Source: an uncultured Bacteroidales bacterium
Lineage (GTDB): Bacteria > Bacteroidota > Bacteroidia > Bacteroidales > Bacteroidaceae
Assembly (NCBI GenBank): GCA_902799655.1
Contig: CADCBH010000015.1
Coordinates: 51,499 to 115,498 of the forward strand
Reading direction: 5' to 3'
Length of the DNA: 64,000 nt
Of the stretch, positions 61,897 to 64,000 are shown piece after piece. How positions within the stretch are numbered: the stretch's first letter is position 1; each line of letters begins with the position of its first letter. Under the pieces are notes generated by a model, which worked only from the letters and a program-made list of their open reading frames with translations, had not been told where the DNA came from and ran no database searches. The translations under genes and the position numbers were made by a program.

Positions 61897-63660
61897 ATGA
61901 GAAAACCTAAGACACTGTTTTTACTCTTATTATTCTTGTGCGTAGCCTTGAACGGCTGGGCCCAAGACGCCGTTGCCGACTCGCTGGCTTCACAGAATAA
62001 TGACTCGCTGGTACAGATGCTGCGCAGTCAGATACAGGAAATGCAGATGCAAAGCCTCTTGATGCGTGAACAGCTGGAGCGGACGGGAGAGTCTGCTCGC
62101 GACGACTCACTGCGCCTGGCTCGCCGTAAGGAACGCATCGACTCGTTGCGTCGCATCACCCCTGGTGCTCCTCTGGTCATCGATGGTGATACGCTCTTTG
62201 TGCTTTACAACCGCATCGGAGGCAGGTCGCCCGAGGTGAGGGTAGAGAATATCCGTGAAACCATCAAGGAGGTGGGCATGCAGCTCACGTTCTTTGCCGA
62301 TTCCATCTATATCTTTGAGGGTGAGTTTACGACAGATGTGATGGCTGGCGAGCATTTGGTGATGAGCGTCACTGATAATGACGGCTTGTGGCAGAATATG
62401 TCGCGCCAGCAGCTTGCTGAAGAGTATAAGACCATCATCGAAGCCAAGATCAAGGAGTTGCACAGTGAGTATGGCCTGCGCCAGAAGCTCCTGGGCGTGC
62501 TCTATGTCATTGGCAGCATGGTAGTACTCGGACTGCTGATATGGGCTACCAACTGGTGCTATCGCCGTTGGCGCTATCGCTTGCTGCGTAAGTTGCTGCG
62601 CCGTACACAGCCACTGACTATCAAAGACTATGAGGTGCTCAACCTGCATAGGCAGGGTGTGGTATTCCTCACGGGGTTCAACGTGCTGCGCTACCTGATC
62701 ATCCTGATGCTGCTCTTCTTCTTCGTGCCGATGTTCTTTACGGCATTCCCTGAGACCAAGTCGTTCACCTATACATTCTTCGGTTATTTCTGGAATCCCT
62801 TCGTGTCCATCCTGCAGTCGGTGTTAGGCTTCCTGCCCAACTTCTTCAAGATAGTCGTCATTGTGGTCTGCTTCCGCTATCTGGTCAAGGGTATCCATTA
62901 TCTGATGAATGAGATTGGCAACGGCAACCTGAAGATCAATGGATTCTATGCTGACTGGGCCAGCCCCACCTATGTCATCCTGCGCTTCCTGCTCTACTCG
63001 TTCATGCTTGTCATGATATGGCCCTTGTTGCCCAACAGCGATTCTCAGGTGTTCCAGGGCGTATCGGTATTCATCGGTATCATCGTCTCGCTGGGCTCCT
63101 CGTCCATCATTGGCAATGTGATGGCAGGCATGGTGATGACCTATATGCGCCCCTTCCATGTGGGCGACTTCATCAAATATGGCGATACCGAGGGTTTCGT
63201 CATTGAGAAGACCGTTCTCGTCACACGTATTCGTACTCGTAAGAATGATGTCATCACCATTCCCAACTCCAATCTGATGAGTTCTCAGACCACCAACTAT
63301 ACCTTCTCTGCCAAGAACTACGGTATCATCGTGCATACCAAGGTGACCATTGGCTACGACATGCAGTGGCAGGTCATCCGCGACCTGCTGCTCGAGGCCG
63401 CCCACAAGACATCGCACATCTCCAAGAAGCCCGAACCTTTTGTCTGTGTCACTGCCCTCGACGACTTCTATGTGGAATACGAGGTTAATGCCTATACACA
63501 TCGCTCAGAGTTGCTCGCTGCCATCTATTCCGAACTCCGTCAGAATATCCTCGACTCGTTCCATAGCAATGGGGTAGAGATCATGTCACCCCACATCTTT
63601 GCCCATCGCAACAATCTCGATGTGCAGATTCCACAGGGGCAATATCCGTCGAAAGACTGA
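61897..63660 (+). CDS. MscS-family mechanosensitive ion channel
   Basis: 587 residues. A signal peptide (MRKPKTLFLLLLFLCVALNG) and a helical, charged periplasmic region (about 25-200, coiled-coil-like LRSQIQEMQMQSLLMREQLE) precede four or five membrane helices. The pore helix reads VFIGIIVSLGSSSIIGNVMAG, followed by the MscS beta domain (GMVMTYMRPFHVGDFIKYGD, TIPNSNLMSSQTTNYT) and a C-terminal domain. It should open under membrane tension to release solutes during hypo-osmotic shock. Adjacent to nhaD, a second osmotic/ionic homeostasis gene. Confidence 0.92.
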   Translation: MRKPKTLFLLLLFLCVALNGWAQDAVADSLASQNNDSLVQMLRSQIQEMQMQSLLMREQLERTGESARDDSLRLARRKERIDSLRRITPGAPLVIDGDTLFVLYNRIGGRSPEVRVENIRETIKEVGMQLTFFADSIYIFEGEFTTDVMAGEHLVMSVTDNDGLWQNMSRQQLAEEYKTIIEAKIKELHSEYGLRQKLLGVLYVIGSMVVLGLLIWATNWCYRRWRYRLLRKLLRRTQPLTIKDYEVLNLHRQGVVFLTGFNVLRYLIILMLLFFFVPMFFTAFPETKSFTYTFFGYFWNPFVSILQSVLGFLPNFFKIVVIVVCFRYLVKGIHYLMNEIGNGNLKINGFYADWASPTYVILRFLLYSFMLVMIWPLLPNSDSQVFQGVSVFIGIIVSLGSSSIIGNVMAGMVMTYMRPFHVGDFIKYGDTEGFVIEKTVLVTRIRTRKNDVITIPNSNLMSSQTTNYTFSAKNYGIIVHTKVTIGYDMQWQVIRDLLLEAAHKTSHISKKPEPFVCVTALDDFYVEYEVNAYTHRSELLAAIYSELRQNILDSFHSNGVEIMSPHIFAHRNNLDVQIPQGQYPSKD

Positions 63661-63685
63661 CCTTTTTTTTAACGAATTTCGATTT

Positions 63686-63814
63686 TACCCTCCCTTCCTC
63701 CCGTCATAGGCCTCAATCCCTTATGTACAGGGCGTTTGAGCCACGTGAGGGACTTTGATTCTCCCTCACGTCTCCCTCACGTTCTGGGTCACATCTCAAA
63801 TTGACGGGAGGGTA
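63686..63814. repeat. Second copy of the palindromic intergenic element
   Basis: The 71-bp core 63724-63794 is 65/71 identical to 13595-13665. The ends carry TACCCTCCC..CCGTCA (63686-63706) and TGACGGGAGGGTA (63802-63814) as an imperfect inverted repeat. The inner arms are ACGTGAGGGA and TCCCTCACGT. No transposase. The rest of the gap (63815-64000) holds a hairpin (63890-63911) and a frame open to the edge on the minus strand that I cannot assign. Confidence 0.7.
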
Positions 63815-64000
63815 CAAGTAAATTTCATTACAGCCACAAGAATGAAAAACCCTACTGAGTTTACATTACCCAAATATCAGAAAATATAAAGCTGGCCACA
63901 CGTGACCAGCTATGTTTGAGTGAAGGAAACCAAGCGGCAAGGTCGAATTGCTCATCATCACGCAGATGCCACCGTTCCGCACATCGTGGCTCTACTTGGT

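Noticed and set aside
63861-64000. Minus-strand frame open to the right edge (46 codons)
   Set aside because: It contains a terminator-like palindrome and shows no recognisable motif. Without sequence beyond the edge it cannot be called.

Overview
The window reads as chromosome of a Bacteroidales bacterium, most likely a Prevotellaceae member of gut or rumen type. The signs are promoters of the TAnnTTTG (-7) form in front of most transcription units, few Shine-Dalgarno sequences, a hybrid two-component (HTCS) type regulator, an AmgK-like kinase fused to a RapZ C-terminal domain, lipoproteins of the DUF4923 and DUF3298 types, a TonB receptor with the long Bacteroidales N-terminus, and Kdo/lipid A genes. 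No rRNA, tRNA, CRISPR array or intact transposase was seen.

Layout. 1-4.1 kb: lpxK (cut by the edge), sppA and groES-groEL. 4.2-12.3 kb: a candidate small transcript, a DUF4450-like protein, AmgK-RapZ fusion, SusA-like GH13 amylase and M6 protease. 12.3-14.2 kb: repeat-rich spacers around a HAD phosphatase. 14.2-17.2 kb: an AT-richer island with a structured leader RNA, an EcoRI-type adenine methyltransferase, a DUF262-HNH protein and a lipoprotein. 17.6-30 kb: DUF4923, exported flavodoxin, B3/B4 protein, DUF3298 lipoprotein, pgk, BtuB-like receptor, queC, radA, NMT1-like lipoprotein, TPR protein. 29.5-36.2 kb: operon kdsA-kdsD-kinase-less HTCS-phospholipase D. 36.4-50.6 kb: outer-membrane proteins, gltS, dnaK, recA operon, mnmA, aldose epimerase, rsgA, frr. 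50.7-60.4 kb: four tandem sensor kinases. 60.4-63.7 kb: nhaD antiporter and MscS-type channel.

Most unusual points. (1) The four-kinase operon alternates proteins whose H-box histidine is tyrosine (genes 1 and 3) with canonical His kinases (genes 2 and 4); gene 1 has also lost its N-box asparagines, and no response regulator is nearby. (2) A roughly 245-nt structured RNA with mutually exclusive antiterminator and terminator helices precedes the methyltransferase/DUF262-HNH pair. (3) groESL and dnaK have sigma-54-like GG-N10-GC elements and no TAnnTTTG box. (4) Octamer arrays (sense unit WWATAACG) occupy four intra-operon spacers, always in the same orientation relative to transcription. (5) The HTCS has lost its histidine, ATPase domain and receiver aspartate. 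(6) Nested palindromic intergenic repeats show a compensatory change between copies. (7) Seven genes start within 4-8 nt of their -7 box, which predicts leaderless mRNAs.

All assignments come from reading the sequence; no database search was run.
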